The notes beneath the pieces are model-generated. The model saw nothing but the letters and a program-made list of their open reading frames with translations. It was not told the DNA's origin and did not search any database. A stretch of 64,000 nucleotides of DNA from Apostichopus japonicus. Lineage: Eukaryota > Echinodermata > Holothuroidea > Aspidochirotida > Stichopodidae. A program made the position numbers and the translations under genes. Shown one piece after another: positions 24,271 through 41,494 of the stretch. The stretch is from assembly GCF_037975245.1 (NCBI RefSeq), contig NC_092564.1:24046984-24110983 (forward strand), written 5' to 3'. The stretch's first letter is position 1. Every line of letters begins with the position of its first letter.

Positions 24271-24529
24271 CTCGAGCGTTGTCATAGAGCAGTTCCTTGG
24301 TAATGCTATGGCCCACTGGGTCTGCCATAGCCTGCGCGACGCTTTCACTGAGGTGAACCCCATCTCGAAAAAACATATGTCTTATCGGTCCCCCAGCATC
24401 CGATAGTGGTCAACACCATTTCAGAAATTTAACATTATGTCCATTCGACAGTTGATGGAGTTCATTGGAATAGTCTTTCACTCTTTTCCCATACACATCT
24501 AGCCTTGGTGATCTCTCCAAAACGAAAAT
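24271..24529 (-). pseudogene. SGNH-like exon with block V (DGVH) and an in-frame TGA
   Basis: Acceptor 'gtcggtag', donor 'gtaaaac'. The frame reads 'IFVLERSPRLDVYGKRVKDY', reaches 'KFLKWC' and a TGA at 24412-24410, then continues in the same frame with 'GGPIRHMFFRDGVHLSE'. D-x-x-H is the catalytic Asp/His pair of SGNH enzymes. Because the frame stays open and meaningful after the TGA, it looks like a single point nonsense change. Confidence 0.5.
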
Positions 24530-25342
24530 CTACCGACAAAAAAAGTAACATAGATACTGTACCAATATCCTAAAGTGTTGACAAAAACTTGACACTGCAT
24601 TGCCCTCATGTTTAAACAAAGCATCACACAACAACTGGCTCATGTGGTAACTGTAAGAGGCTTATCATCATAAGGTATTCAAACTTATATATATTGTTTG
24701 GTACAAATTTTCAGAGATGGGTTAAATTGCATGTAAGATCTGCATTACTTCAGAAGAGCATTAACTAATTTTAACCAGCAACAGTAGCCAATTGAAGGGG
24801 GTTGAGCAGAATGTCCTGCCCCCACAGAAATGTGGTGCCTGAGCCCCTCACACAAAAAACTAGAGCACCAAAGGTGCAGTAGCTCATACCATGGCTTTTG
24901 AAAAACATTTTTCACATAAGATACTAACATGAATTCAATTATCATTTCAAATATCGTATTAAAAGTTTCTTGGTAATGTTTGTGAGATATCTTAAATAAA
25001 AAAACCTTCTGTACAAGTGCAGTATTTTCATATAAAGACTCAGAAGGACCCGGATGACATTCGTCCCAAAATTCTTGAAGGCCTTTATAGACTAGGCCTA
25101 TTGCTCAATTTTACTATGACCAACATTTTTCATATCCCATTTGAAACTGAAGGAGAAACACCCCCCCCCCCCCAACTGATCAATGTAGAAATTTCTTCAT
25201 TATTGTTTCTCTTTTATGCCACCCCTTCTCCTATGAAGTTTGCACCGCCTAAAAATTAAAAAGAAAAAATGACCAGCATATCAAGCATACATGCATGACA
25301 ACCCAACATATTGCATATAATTGTGTGTTTCTTTCAACTTAC

Positions 25343-25495
25343 GGATGCTCCCATGAACTTTTCCTGAGCGGCGTGGACAAGCCTATTAACATCCTTCCTA
25401 TCTCTCTCTACTTTTGGTACGGTGCTAGAAAGGTTGTTGGTACCAACTTCCAAAAATACCATCGTTGGTTTGCATCCCGAGTAAACCTGGATCTC
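25343..25495 (-). CDS. SGNH-like exon with block III (GTNN)
   Basis: Acceptor 'ttgacag', donor 'gtaagt', 51 codons, phase 0 at both ends. It reads E-I-Q-V-Y-S-G-C-K-P-T-M-V-F-L-E-V-G-T-N-N-L, then a charged helix 'ERDRKDVNRLVHAAQEKF'. G-T-N-N corresponds to the G-x-N-D block of SGNH hydrolases. Confidence 0.55.
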
Positions 25496-27546
25496 CTGTC
25501 AATGTAAGGGAAAGAGGTTTTATTGCCTAAAGACACTAAAGAACATCAGCCATGGACTTAACTACATGCACCATGTAAATATCCCTCTTGTCAGCAATAA
25601 TGACTGCTCGAACCTTGTGGTTTTGCTCATCTTTTTTATTATTATAAATGCATATTTTTCTACTGTTTCTCTAAATATCTTTTTGATTTCCATAATTTGT
25701 CGAGAGTCAACTAGGCACACATAAAGTTCGCTATAAGCATGTGTAACCCATAACAATACCACAAAGCCATGAACAATATCATTTTTGATTCATTATATGG
25801 TGCTTGCGGCTTAAAGCAGCTTTTCGCGTCCTTTTCATATGAGTTTCTCAAGCTCACTGACTCCAATATGCCATAGCGACATACATAACTAGCTTATCTA
25901 TTCTTATCTCACTTTAAAAGGTGGCATAAAAGTGGAAAAACTTTCAACTTTCAACATTGTTTTTCTCGAATACATTTTCCACAATTAAACCCGCCCCTAT
26001 GATTTAACTCTGAACGTCATTGACCAATACGGTGTATAACATCATGGTATATTTGTTTACATTGTCTATGACTGTGCATGGTACCAATGCAACTTTTTGA
26101 ATCTATTTCTAGCAACGGTTCATAACCAAACATGTTAGCTATTCACTGATTGGTTAAATTAGGTTGGAGGAACTATAGGAATTTGTCCGCAGACACTTTT
26201 ACACTCATTATCAGAACGAGTCCTTAATTACTTGCCAATTAATGCTATTGGCAGGGCAAAAATTTGGCTAATATCCTGCTTTCTGTTTCATAATTGATAC
26301 ATGTAAAAAGCTGCTTTAAACTTGTATTACAGTAAGAATATCAAAACAAGTGGGTGTTTTCTGTCTCATTACCTATATAGGTAAGACAAGCATTTGTAAC
26401 CAGCATTTGTTTGGAGGTGAATACGTTCTGCAATGAAATAATTCCAGATGTGAAGCTAATTAACAGATGTGTTGAGACCACCATCGAGGCATCGATCCCA
26501 AAAACACACACACAGCTTGCTACCATCAGTAATTAGACACTAGTGTACAGTCAATACATACAGCTACGGTCAATACCCAAAACACAGTGTACATAGCAGC
26601 AATGGACATCTCAGGTCTAGATCAAAGATAACAAGGTATCACGTTTCATTACTATCTGCATTTTGTAGCGACACAAAACAAATTCACTTGCAAGCAACAG
26701 AAAGTTAACTTTTGCAGACGGCGGCATGCGGTTTGGGGTGATTCTTCGATGCCTTTAAGTGATAATATTTTGATACCAATTTGACTCACAATAATTAAGA
26801 CTTTGATTTACCAAATGTAAATGTCAGTATTGGTCTCAACATTTTAGCACATCATGGCTTGGTCATATATTTTAGTATAGTAGTATAGGATGGAAACAAA
26901 CATATGAATTAATTAATGTGGAATAAATTTGTTTATACATTGGCAGGTCAGATAAGATTTCATACCAAGGCCATACTTTTTCTTTCTTTTTTCACTGCCA
27001 AATGTGCCACACTTTACCAATGAAATCAAACAAGTACATTATTGCTTCAAAAGTTAAGTTAATGAAAGTTTGTATTTATGATATCGAAAAGTATTTAAAA
27101 AGCCATTGAAATCACTCAACTACCATTGTTTGTTTTAAATCAAGAGAATATTCTGCACTAGAAAACAAAAATTGTAATAATCATTACGATTTTGTTGCTT
27201 CTGGTTTAACAATTCTTGCAAAGTAGAAATATTTCTTCCATATGAAATAGCTAAACTGATATGACGAGTATATCATCCTCTTTTTCACAGTATTGTTCTA
27301 CCTTACAGTACATTGCTTCATAAGTGGGAATGGAGATGATACATCAAAATGTTGCCCATACACCTAAAATCATAATTTATATTTCAAAATCGTCATATTG
27401 ACGAAACTTTGTTCTGCATGTTATATTCCTGAATGAGTTCCAGAGGCTACACAAGTTTTGGCTGAAATTTACTTTAGATTCCCTACCAGGGAAACTCAAC
27501 CTCCCCTGATGACAACATCCTTGTCTTATGTCTTTCTAAACCATAC

Positions 27547-27672
27547 CTTTGTAATGTCGGAGAACACGGCACCTGGTGTGCAATTAACTTCCACACTACA
27601 ACGTTCCACAGGTATCTTCACGTGTCCGTCTACAAATGGTCTCAACTGGGAATCTCCCAAAACGAAAGCATG
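27547..27672 (-). CDS. SGNH-like exon with block I (GDSQ nucleophile motif)
   Basis: Acceptor 'ctacag', donor 'gtatgg', 42 codons, phase 0 at both ends. It begins H-A-F-V-L-G-D-S-Q-L-R-P-F and ends 'TPGAVFSDITK'. The G-D-S motif directly after a hydrophobic strand is the SGNH nucleophile elbow. There is no in-frame Met that opens the whole exon, so an upstream exon must exist. Confidence 0.55.
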
Positions 27673-28073
27673 CTGTAGAAAGAGGATATTAACGATATCA
27701 ATATCATATTTAGTAAAGTTGAGTGAATAATTCAGGAAAATGAGTTTTCAAAAGCATTGCTCTGCTTTCGTACCAGACTTCTATTTACGGTTATCATGCA
27801 GTAACCGCGGCTTCTTGGGACGTATTTGTAATATATGGAGACATTATACTATTAGCTCATTAGATGGCTTTTCATACTATGGCATTTGTTATGAATACAA
27901 ATGTTTAAGTTATATGTCAATATAGTTTATATATTACCATCTTCTTTCCCCATTTACTTGCTAAGGGAATTTTTCCTCTGCAGTCAACCGTATATAGGCC
28001 TTAAAATTTAACTTTCTCGCAAAGTGTTGGAAGATTTAACATAATTTGATCATATGCAAAATATGAGAACTTT

Positions 28074-28358
28074 CGTATGTACCAGCAAGGCGTTCATTAA
28101 GTATGAGTACCATACCGTGAGGGGCTTGGGACTGGGGGCTTTGGACATTTTACAACCCCTCACAGAGCTAACACAAAGTCAATGGGAGCTGAAGTCAAAA
28201 ACAGAATTAGCATATCCAGCATGTGTTCCGGGCCCCGTGCGCCATGGAAAATAGGGATTTGACCCAAACTAATTCCTGACCCGATTTTTGTATGTACCAG
28301 CTAGGCGTTCATGAAGTATAAGTACCATACCGTGAAGGGCTTGGGACTGGAGGCTTTA
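28074..28358 (+). repeat. Dispersed G-rich repeat, copies 2 and 3
   Basis: 'gtatgtaccagcaaggcgtt' followed by the block 'ggggcttgggactgggggct' occurs at 28074-28170. It recurs at 28289-28358 with about 10 changes. A third relative lies inverted at 16711-16758. No terminal structure was recognised. Confidence 0.6.
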
Positions 28359-28368
28359 CACTTTTGAA

Positions 28369-28622
28369 ACACTGGCACGTAGCCAAGGGGTGGGCATATT
28401 TTTTTTAAATGATTTTATGCTATCGCTAGTAATTTCAAAATAGAAAATGCTTAGATGCAACTTACAAGGCATGGGAAGTGCCATTTCCAGCAATCTGGGA
28501 GGCATTTTCGGCCAAAATTTTCGTGTACGCTTCGCTTAGATAGTTTGCAGAGCCATATATACGGCTGTGATTGTTTGCCTACAGGTTCACCCCTCCCTTG
28601 GCAAATTCCTGGCTACGCGCAT
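28369..28622. mobile_element. MITE-like element, imperfect
   Basis: The left end has 'ctggcacgtagcc' and the right end 'ggctacgcgcat', giving an imperfect inverted repeat around the core GTAGCC. This resembles the ends of the other MITEs in the window. No target duplication was found, so the borders are tentative. Confidence 0.35.
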
Positions 28623-28639
28623 ACCCCTCAATTGGAATT

Positions 28640-29652
28640 TTTTAATGATACTAATGCACTACACAGATCTCAGACTTACAGTAATTTATTTTTGCAGAGA
28701 TTTAACCCTCTTGAGCGCTAAAGCCCCCTCTCCAATCCTGTGCAATGACTAATCCAGGCAGGCCCTAACGTAACATAGGCTAAGTGTCCCAGTATGAGTA
28801 AGACTATGAGTAGACAATATTAGCAATACCTTGAGATTTGATGACTAGTTTTACCAATAACATAAAGCTAAGTCTGACACAATATAACATAACATTGGGG
28901 AAGTTGGGAGTAGGAATATTAACATATTTCATAAGCCTAATTTCTGGACTGGACTCAGTCACTGGAGAAATAGTTAGGCGACGCCTGAAACAACTCCAAC
29001 TCCAAGTGGGACTAGGACTAGGAGTATTGTTGATAGGGCGCTGGCGCCTACTAGTAGAAGTAATAGGCTAGCATAAATTTGAGTTAAGCCTAGTAGGTAT
29101 TAGTTTTCTATTACTATATGGAGACTAATTAAACTTAAGCCTTTAAGTTTAAGTTTTAAGGCATAGGCCTAGCCTAGGCTATAGTATATAGGCTAGGCTA
29201 TGTTATTCACTTATTGTAACGTTATAAATTGTAACCCACCGAGTTGAATTGTATTACATAGGCCTTGTACTTACAGTACAAACTCTTTACAACTCGACTT
29301 TTCGTGCTGTGACTAGCTGGCTGATCTTTTTCCAACTTAGGCGTATCCCCAGGTAAAGCGAAACTAGTTACTTAGCATAGAATCTTATCTAACTTAGGCC
29401 TCTACACACCGTAGGCCTATACATGATACAGTACATGGTTTGTACAGCAGCGAGCGATTGAGATGTACCGTTTGGCTAATTGGTTGTGCGTTGAACAGAT
29501 GTCGTCTGCCACTTTTTGAAGTGAGCGCGGCGCGAGAGGTGAAATTTACATATAAAGGCGGGGAAACCTATGAGGGACATAAGGAGTGTGCAAGATATAG
29601 GCGTGGTTAATATAATGTAGGTGGGCTTCGGCGTTCAGGATGGAGCTGGATA
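28640..29652. other. Stretch without a recognisable gene
   Basis: I see no gene. The stretch is rich in short 'taggcctag'-type words, especially at 29080-29210 and 29390-29420. A donor-like site in a short minus-strand frame (about 29276-29350) could be an upstream exon of the SGNH-like gene, but its phase does not fit the next exon. Confidence 0.5.
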
Positions 29653-29660
29653 GAGAAATA

Positions 29661-30020
29661 CGAGGGCGTAGGAACCGGGGGGGGGGGGGCTGGGGGGCTG
29701 GGGACGCCAGTGAAAAATATGGAGGGGCGGAAGTATCATTCCGCCCCCCCCCCCCGCTTCGCAAGTCAGAAAACCCCTTTTGCATTTCCAAATGAGAAAA
29801 AAATCTCATTTGGAGCACCAAATTGCATCTAAGGCCAGGTGAAAATGCAAAATTATTTACAAAATGGAGTGGGTGGGTTAAAGTGTGCTATATTGCACCA
29901 AATTGCATCTGAGGCCACCTGGAAATGCAAAAAAATCCAAAGGGGAGGGGGGACACCCCCTCCCCCAGGCCGGCCATCAGTCTTCAGCCCCCCACTCAAA
30001 AGTACCTTCCTACGCCACTG
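29661..30020. mobile_element. hAT-like MITE with a perfect 8-bp target duplication
   Basis: Flanked by gagaaata at 29653-29660 and gagaaata at 30021-30028. The right end, read in reverse complement, is CAGTGGCGTAGGAAGG and the left end is CGAGGGCGTAGGAACC. The body contains long G and C runs, 'aaatgagaaaaaaatctcat' and two 'caccaaattgcatct' blocks. An inverted, diverged copy lies at 58133-58479. The insertion is about 350 bp upstream of the RPS27 start codon. It encodes no transposase. Confidence 0.8.
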
Positions 30021-30340
30021 GAGAAATACATGAGTGTTAATCCCCTATAATATATTAATATTTGGGCGCTGAGGATGGAGCTAGCGCTGTAACCCCTCAT
30101 TGTGATTTGTCGCACGTTTTCTGCTAACTTTTCCATTTTTAGTTGTTGCACGGCACGATCGATCGACTTACTTCTAAATATACGGTAGCCGAAATGTGAC
30201 AAATTTGCTAATATGCGGCAGTTTGAACTGCTACAGCGGAGTGAACCATTTGGCGTTCCATAGATTACAAATGTTCTGCGATTCAGACCAGTAAGTTTCT
30301 TTTAATTTCGCTATAGCGCCATCATAAGGTCTTTTCTTGG

Positions 30341-30350
30341 CCTCTTTCCC
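30341..30350 (+). promoter_or_regulatory. TOP-like pyrimidine tract before RPS27
   Basis: 'cctctttccc' lies 23 bp before the RPS27 ATG, with 'cttttctt' just upstream at 30331-30338. Ribosomal protein mRNAs in animals usually start with a C followed by a pyrimidine run (5' TOP) that couples translation to growth signals. The exact start site is inferred. Confidence 0.5.
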
Positions 30351-30372
30351 TGCAAGTTGTGAAGCCGTCAAC

Positions 30373-36555
<6,183 letters not shown>

Positions 36556-37042
36556 GCTCTCTTTAAAAATGGGGTGAGAGATTGCAGCAGTCACAGTTCA
36601 ACCATGCTAACAACAGTACAAAGCAGTTCCACCATGATAAACTACAGTCAAAGCCAAAAGATGTCTACATGACCGGGAAGCATTGAACCATAACCCTTTA
36701 TTTGTCTTTTTTTTTTCCTTATTTCAATCTTGATGAAAATTTAGTATAATTGGTTTGTATATAGCTGACAATTCCAGACGATATGACCTAAGACTAACCC
36801 TTCAGCAGTCACAGTCACTTATTGTGACAGTCACGTTTTGTGACAGGGTGACCACCAAACATCACATGTGCTGTTTCATCACGAATCCCTCTGTGACAGT
36901 TGACAGTGTAATTGACTAAAATATCGAGTTGATCTCTTCATTTGTCTCTTGCTCTTATAGTCTTTATATCTAAAACATCACATTGGAATGTTATCCTGTC
37001 AATATGGGGGTATTTTTAAATCTGTTGTTTAAGTAAATGGCC

Positions 37043-37048
37043 AATAAA
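37043..37048 (+). terminator. Polyadenylation signal for RPS27
   Basis: AATAAA about 490 bp after the stop codon. It is the first canonical hexamer I noticed on this strand after the gene. A shorter 3' UTR using a variant signal is possible. Confidence 0.45.
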
Positions 37049-37055
37049 TGCGGAA

Positions 37056-40000
37056 TCTTTCATCCCAGTTGAACCATTGTGTGTCAGTGTTGTGTTTACA
37101 AACCATTCTGTGAATCAGTCTCAGAAGGAAAAAGAGGTATTTCATTTTGTAGAAAGTGACATTTGTTTCCCCTGGCCCAGACTTGGCCATTTAACCCTCC
37201 CCCCCCCACCACCTCTGAGAGCTAATGGCAGAATTTTGAATATAAAAAATTCAGCCCGTCTTGCAAGGACAGAAGAAGATATTTTTGGTAACCGAAACTC
37301 ATTCCAGAAACTGGTCATACTTCTGAGGCTCTTCCTGGAAGTGAAGATCAATCTTTTCAATGATGGTGTTTACAGCGATTAATGGAGGTATCTGAAAGAG
37401 TTTGTAGAATTTGGATTGTAATCTCATCACTGATGAGCTATAATCTAGTACGTCGTTTGTAACCTGTCGTCCACTCACCCCACCCCATCCCCCTCACCCG
37501 TTGCCCTGTCCCTCTTCACTGGCTTATGACTTTGTATAGTACAATTCACGAAGCCAAGATGTGGAATCCGACCTTAATTGATTCCTAGAAGCTCCGTGGA
37601 AGTCTATGTACATTCACAGTGTTGCAGTGCTTCTGACATTGGTGGATGGGAGAGAGATATATTCTTGATTTTTGCAAATTCCCCCCTTTATGATCCTCTA
37701 TGGATGGGCTGTAAGCAGATCCAAATGATGGGTGTGCCTGTGTGGTCGTTCAATGCAGCTTCCATGTCAGGTTAGGTCAAAGAAATCAAATGGTGCATGT
37801 GAGGCATACTTGGACTAGTTTGGTCTGTAATTAGGTCTAAATGCAAGGCTGTGCTATTTGAATAATGAAAATATTCCCCTGACTGACGAGGTGGGGATCA
37901 TCCTGGCCCAGCCAACCCCCCCCCCCCCCTCCTCCACTCTGCTCGCAACTGAAGAAAGTAGCTGGACAGGGGATACACTACATGAAATCAAGTGTCAACA
38001 TTGTCGTTGGGTTTGATATCAGTATAGACAAAAATCACTGTGCATTATGTAGCAATATGTAGTATCAGTATGTATGTAAGAAAATATAAAGAAGGATTTA
38101 GAAATATATAAATTTTATTTTTGTAAACATATTTAATGCAACATTCACAGCGTGATAGAGATAGCTATATATTATTAATAAACCTTTAGATCTTTAGTTA
38201 CGAGCTGTTTATATTTACAACGCACAAGGTCGCAGAACCAAAGTTGCGAAAGTTAAAATGTTATTACCAAAATATTTGCAAACTTCAGAGCCTGATTGCA
38301 TTAATCATTACACCCCATCTCTTGCCCGCCCCCAAGCAATAACTCACCCCCGGTCCCGGCCATGTTTGTAGGTCTTTTAACTCCAAACCGAATTTGTATT
38401 AGAAGGTGTTGTGTTTGTACTAGAACTAAATGTAGCCTACAAAATTTTCACAATAACTGACCCAATGAGACAGCAATATCGGAGGTTTCATATAGGTGAT
38501 TATGACGTTTAAGCTCAGCCTCAAACACAAGTGTCAGAAGAGAGAGAGAGAGAGAGATAATATGAGACAGGTGTCCTCGCAATGGCCCGCCATTGCTGCG
38601 GTACCACAATTTATTGCCCCATTGATGTTACACACTAAATTCGTGACTTTCTATGTCGGCTGATGTTTTCAACTGGTACGATATCCTACCAACCTTTAAG
38701 ATGGCTACATCGCTTGCCCTATCATGAAACAAACTCCAATTTTCGTAGCACGACCAATGAAATTATCAACTAGAAGAAAGGAAAATTTACGACACGGTTG
38801 ACCGTGCTCAAAGCTATCAATGAGAAAATTTTCGAATAATATTACTATTTAAGAGATAATTAAGTGATAACTTTCGGTTCATCATCAACATCACACTCTG
38901 AAAAAGCTTTCCAGTTACAAACGTAAATAGGTCTGGAGTACTTGGCCTAATCTCCACATTTGAAATGCTCTAAATCACATTAAACCTTCCTAATGTGTCG
39001 ATCAATTGTTCTTTGATTTATACTCCTTAATATTCAGGTATAGAAATGATGATGAACTCTGAAAAAAAAATGTCCAACCGCCTCTAAAGGTTATATTAGG
39101 CACTTTCCTCGACAATAACCTTTTTAAAAAACTTAACCCTACTCTAATTGTGATATGGTACGGGTTGTAATATCGAAACATCAACCAGAATAAATTCAGT
39201 ATAGCGCCACTCCTTTTGTGTTTATTACGCAACAGCATTTCATTTAAGGATGACATCAATATCGCAGGGTCCGCCTTGCCTTAGTAGTGACGTCAATAAT
39301 CATAACACGAACATTGCCTGTATAACATAATCCGTTCAATGTGAGAGAAATTAACATTAAATGAATAATAACAAGTTTTGATTAACATGTATACAAATAC
39401 TGGTCTAGTCAGCAGACTTCACTCAGTCGACTTTATGTACAATTGATTAACAATTTTGAAATACTGCACACACAATTTCTTCTTATTTTCTTTTCTTTAT
39501 ATTAGCTATAGGTGCCTAATATTCTGATAATAGATTATCTTGTATAACTATATAATTGTTTTACATTGAGAGAATAAAGAGACTACACACAATTATTCTT
39601 TAGGAGTCATTACAGTTCAATTTACGGTCACTGCGTAGATAAACAGGCTACTCTATGAAAGGTAATGCAATACGACAATCGATTCCTTTCTTATCTCGAT
39701 CTCTAAGATATTGTTAATCTACACGTACTATTTATGATCAAAGACAATTATTCTTTGGCAAATAAAAGAATATAATTTTCATATGTAAGAACGTCGAACT
39801 TTTGCTTTTGAACTTTCAAGTGATTCGACACTTAGACGTTCTTTGCTGTTCCTTACACTGAAACAGCCGGGCGACAGCAGAACTAAACTGTAACGGCGTG
39901 GTCGTGTAAAAGATCTGTAATGCCCTTTTGTGAGAGCACGCAGGCAACAGAATTATACGGTGGCAGCATAAACTATACTCAGTTACGTCATGGTGGCGAT

Positions 40001-40560
40001 ACTATTATACTTAAGCAGCATGATGACAATGCGTCTACATTGTAAAATCATGAACGTATGAGAAAATGATAAGTTCACTGGTTGTAACATAGATATAACG
40101 TGATGTCATGATGACGATAGAGCTGTAGGCCAGCCATAACATTGTCATGGCAATACAATTTTACTGTGTGATATCTTCATTATAGTAAACCAATAGTGTG
40201 CCACGATGCTATTTATGTGGCTAAAAGTTGACAAAAGGTGATGGCAATTGAACTACAAAATGACGCTGTGCTATTTAACATCAGGTGATGACCACATGTG
40301 ACGTCACAGTGACAATAGGCGTGGCAATGCAACATATGGTGGCAATGTTATCACAATGACTGTCGCATCATTCTGTGATATCGCAATGACGATTGGACTA
40401 CATTGTCATACGAGATAGTTATACTCCTGTCAAGTGACACCATCATGTAGCTCAATAGAACATCTCTCTGCCAAACATTGACCCACACAACGTAGGGGTG
40501 AAAATGTAACCTTTCTTTTTCTTATTATGTTTTTTTTTCTCGTGGTTATACACTAAACAA
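37056..40560. other. Intergenic stretch between RPS27 and the aminotransferase gene
   Basis: I see no gene. The stretch holds C/G runs (37198-37210, 37916-37930) and a short (GA)n at 38538-38557. A low-complexity zone at about 39950-40440 repeats words such as 'tgatgacaatg', 'tgacgata' and 'gtggcaatg'; it lies just downstream of the minus-strand gene's probable poly(A) signal. Confidence 0.55.
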
Positions 40561-40567
40561 AGACTAT

Positions 40568-40573
40568 TTTATT
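40568..40573 (-). terminator. Polyadenylation signal for the aminotransferase gene
   Basis: AATAAA on the minus strand about 200 nt after the stop codon at 40773-40775. Position and spacing are typical, but the assignment is inferred. Confidence 0.5.
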
Positions 40574-40772
40574 GACTGCAAGATAATCTAAAATGATACC
40601 AGAGAACCACCAAATTAGATAAAGACTAGAAAAGCACTGGAAGAACTGGCCGTCGATATCGTCAGGCACAATCATTGGACTTCATCTTTTTTTTTCCATA
40701 TCTGTATACCAGAATTATGCATTCACTCATAATAGTAGCACTGTTCTTCTTTCTTATCACTGGAGTATATTA

Positions 40773-41303
40773 TCAAAACACGAAGTCCACTTCGCTGCCA
40801 TACCCGCTCTCTGCACTGATAGAGCGGAAGTAGGGTCCTTTGGTACAGTTGTCCTCGCAATAGGAGCTGGAATCTTTCAGTTTGTCTTCCCCAACTGAAG
40901 AATAGAGATGATTCTCCATCATGTAAAAATCGATACCGACATCGTCGTTACTCGGTACTACCGCGGTGTCGTCCTCGGTGTCTACTTCACCTGGTACCAT
41001 GTGATCTTCCCTATTATCCTTGATGTCGACTTCAGGGACGACCGTGTCCGTTACTTCTTCCATGTAGGGCTGCATCAGCCCCTCTTCCTGTGATAGGATG
41101 AACTTTTGACCTTCGAGCTGAGATGGATCAAAGACAATAAGTTGGTCACTTTCGTCCAGATCAAGGCTGGTGGTCTCTGTCAGTTGTTTCTGCCATTTTT
41201 CAGCCATCGCATACCCTGTTGCCTCTCTGGGTTGCAAGAACCACACAAAGTTGTTTAAGTCTCCGGCAAGCATTGGTAAAGGATCATGTAAAGCATCCTC
41301 GTT
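40773..41303 (-). CDS. Last exon: acidic C-terminal tail of the class V aminotransferase
   Basis: This exon encodes 176 residues. After a short 'GDLNNFVWFLQPREATGYAM' helix-like start comes a long stretch rich in Asp, Glu, Ser and Val ('VPGEVDTEDDTAVVPSNDD'). It ends 'SISAESGYGSEVDFVF'. It has no PLP-fold signature and looks intrinsically disordered. I recognise no domain in it. The acceptor is 'gtacattag'. Confidence 0.85.
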   Translation of the reverse strand, partial: NEDALHDPLPMLAGDLNNFVWFLQPREATGYAMAEKWQKQLTETTSLDLDESDQLIVFDPSQLEGQKFILSQEEGLMQPYMEEVTDTVVPEVDIKDNREDHMVPGEVDTEDDTAVVPSNDDVGIDFYMMENHLYSSVGEDKLKDSSSYCEDNCTKGPYFRSISAESGYGSEVDFVF

Positions 41304-41430
41304 CTAATGTACAACAAAATAAGAAAGGACCGGTTAAAGATTATTGTTGCTAATTAGGTATGACGCAATTTGATAATTTTACAGTATCGCATATTACACA
41401 CATACGGCACCCACACACAGACATGTCTAC

Positions 41431-41494
<64 letters not shown>

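Larger units (their letters stand above)
23334..27672 (-). pseudogene. SGNH/GDSL-hydrolase-like multi-exon gene, probably decaying
   Basis: Five candidate exons (27547-27672, 25343-25495, 24271-24529, 23796-23888, 23334-23472) all have GT-AG borders. Together they carry the three SGNH/GDSL signature blocks in order: block I 'VLGDSQLRPF' with the nucleophile Ser, block III 'VFLEVGTNNLS' with the G-x-N motif, and block V 'FFRDGVHLSE' with the catalytic Asp and His. SGNH enzymes hydrolyse ester bonds, and members also occur in transposon proteins. The last exon ends in a basic segment (K-S-E-K-K-T-K-I-P-R... and 'KRKTRPKP'). Two problems argue for decay or assembly error: an in-frame TGA at 24412-24410 between blocks III and V, and a one-base phase mismatch between 24271-24529 and 23796-23888. 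An upstream start exon was not found. Exons 18768-18860 and 18341-18427 continue in phase. Confidence 0.55.
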
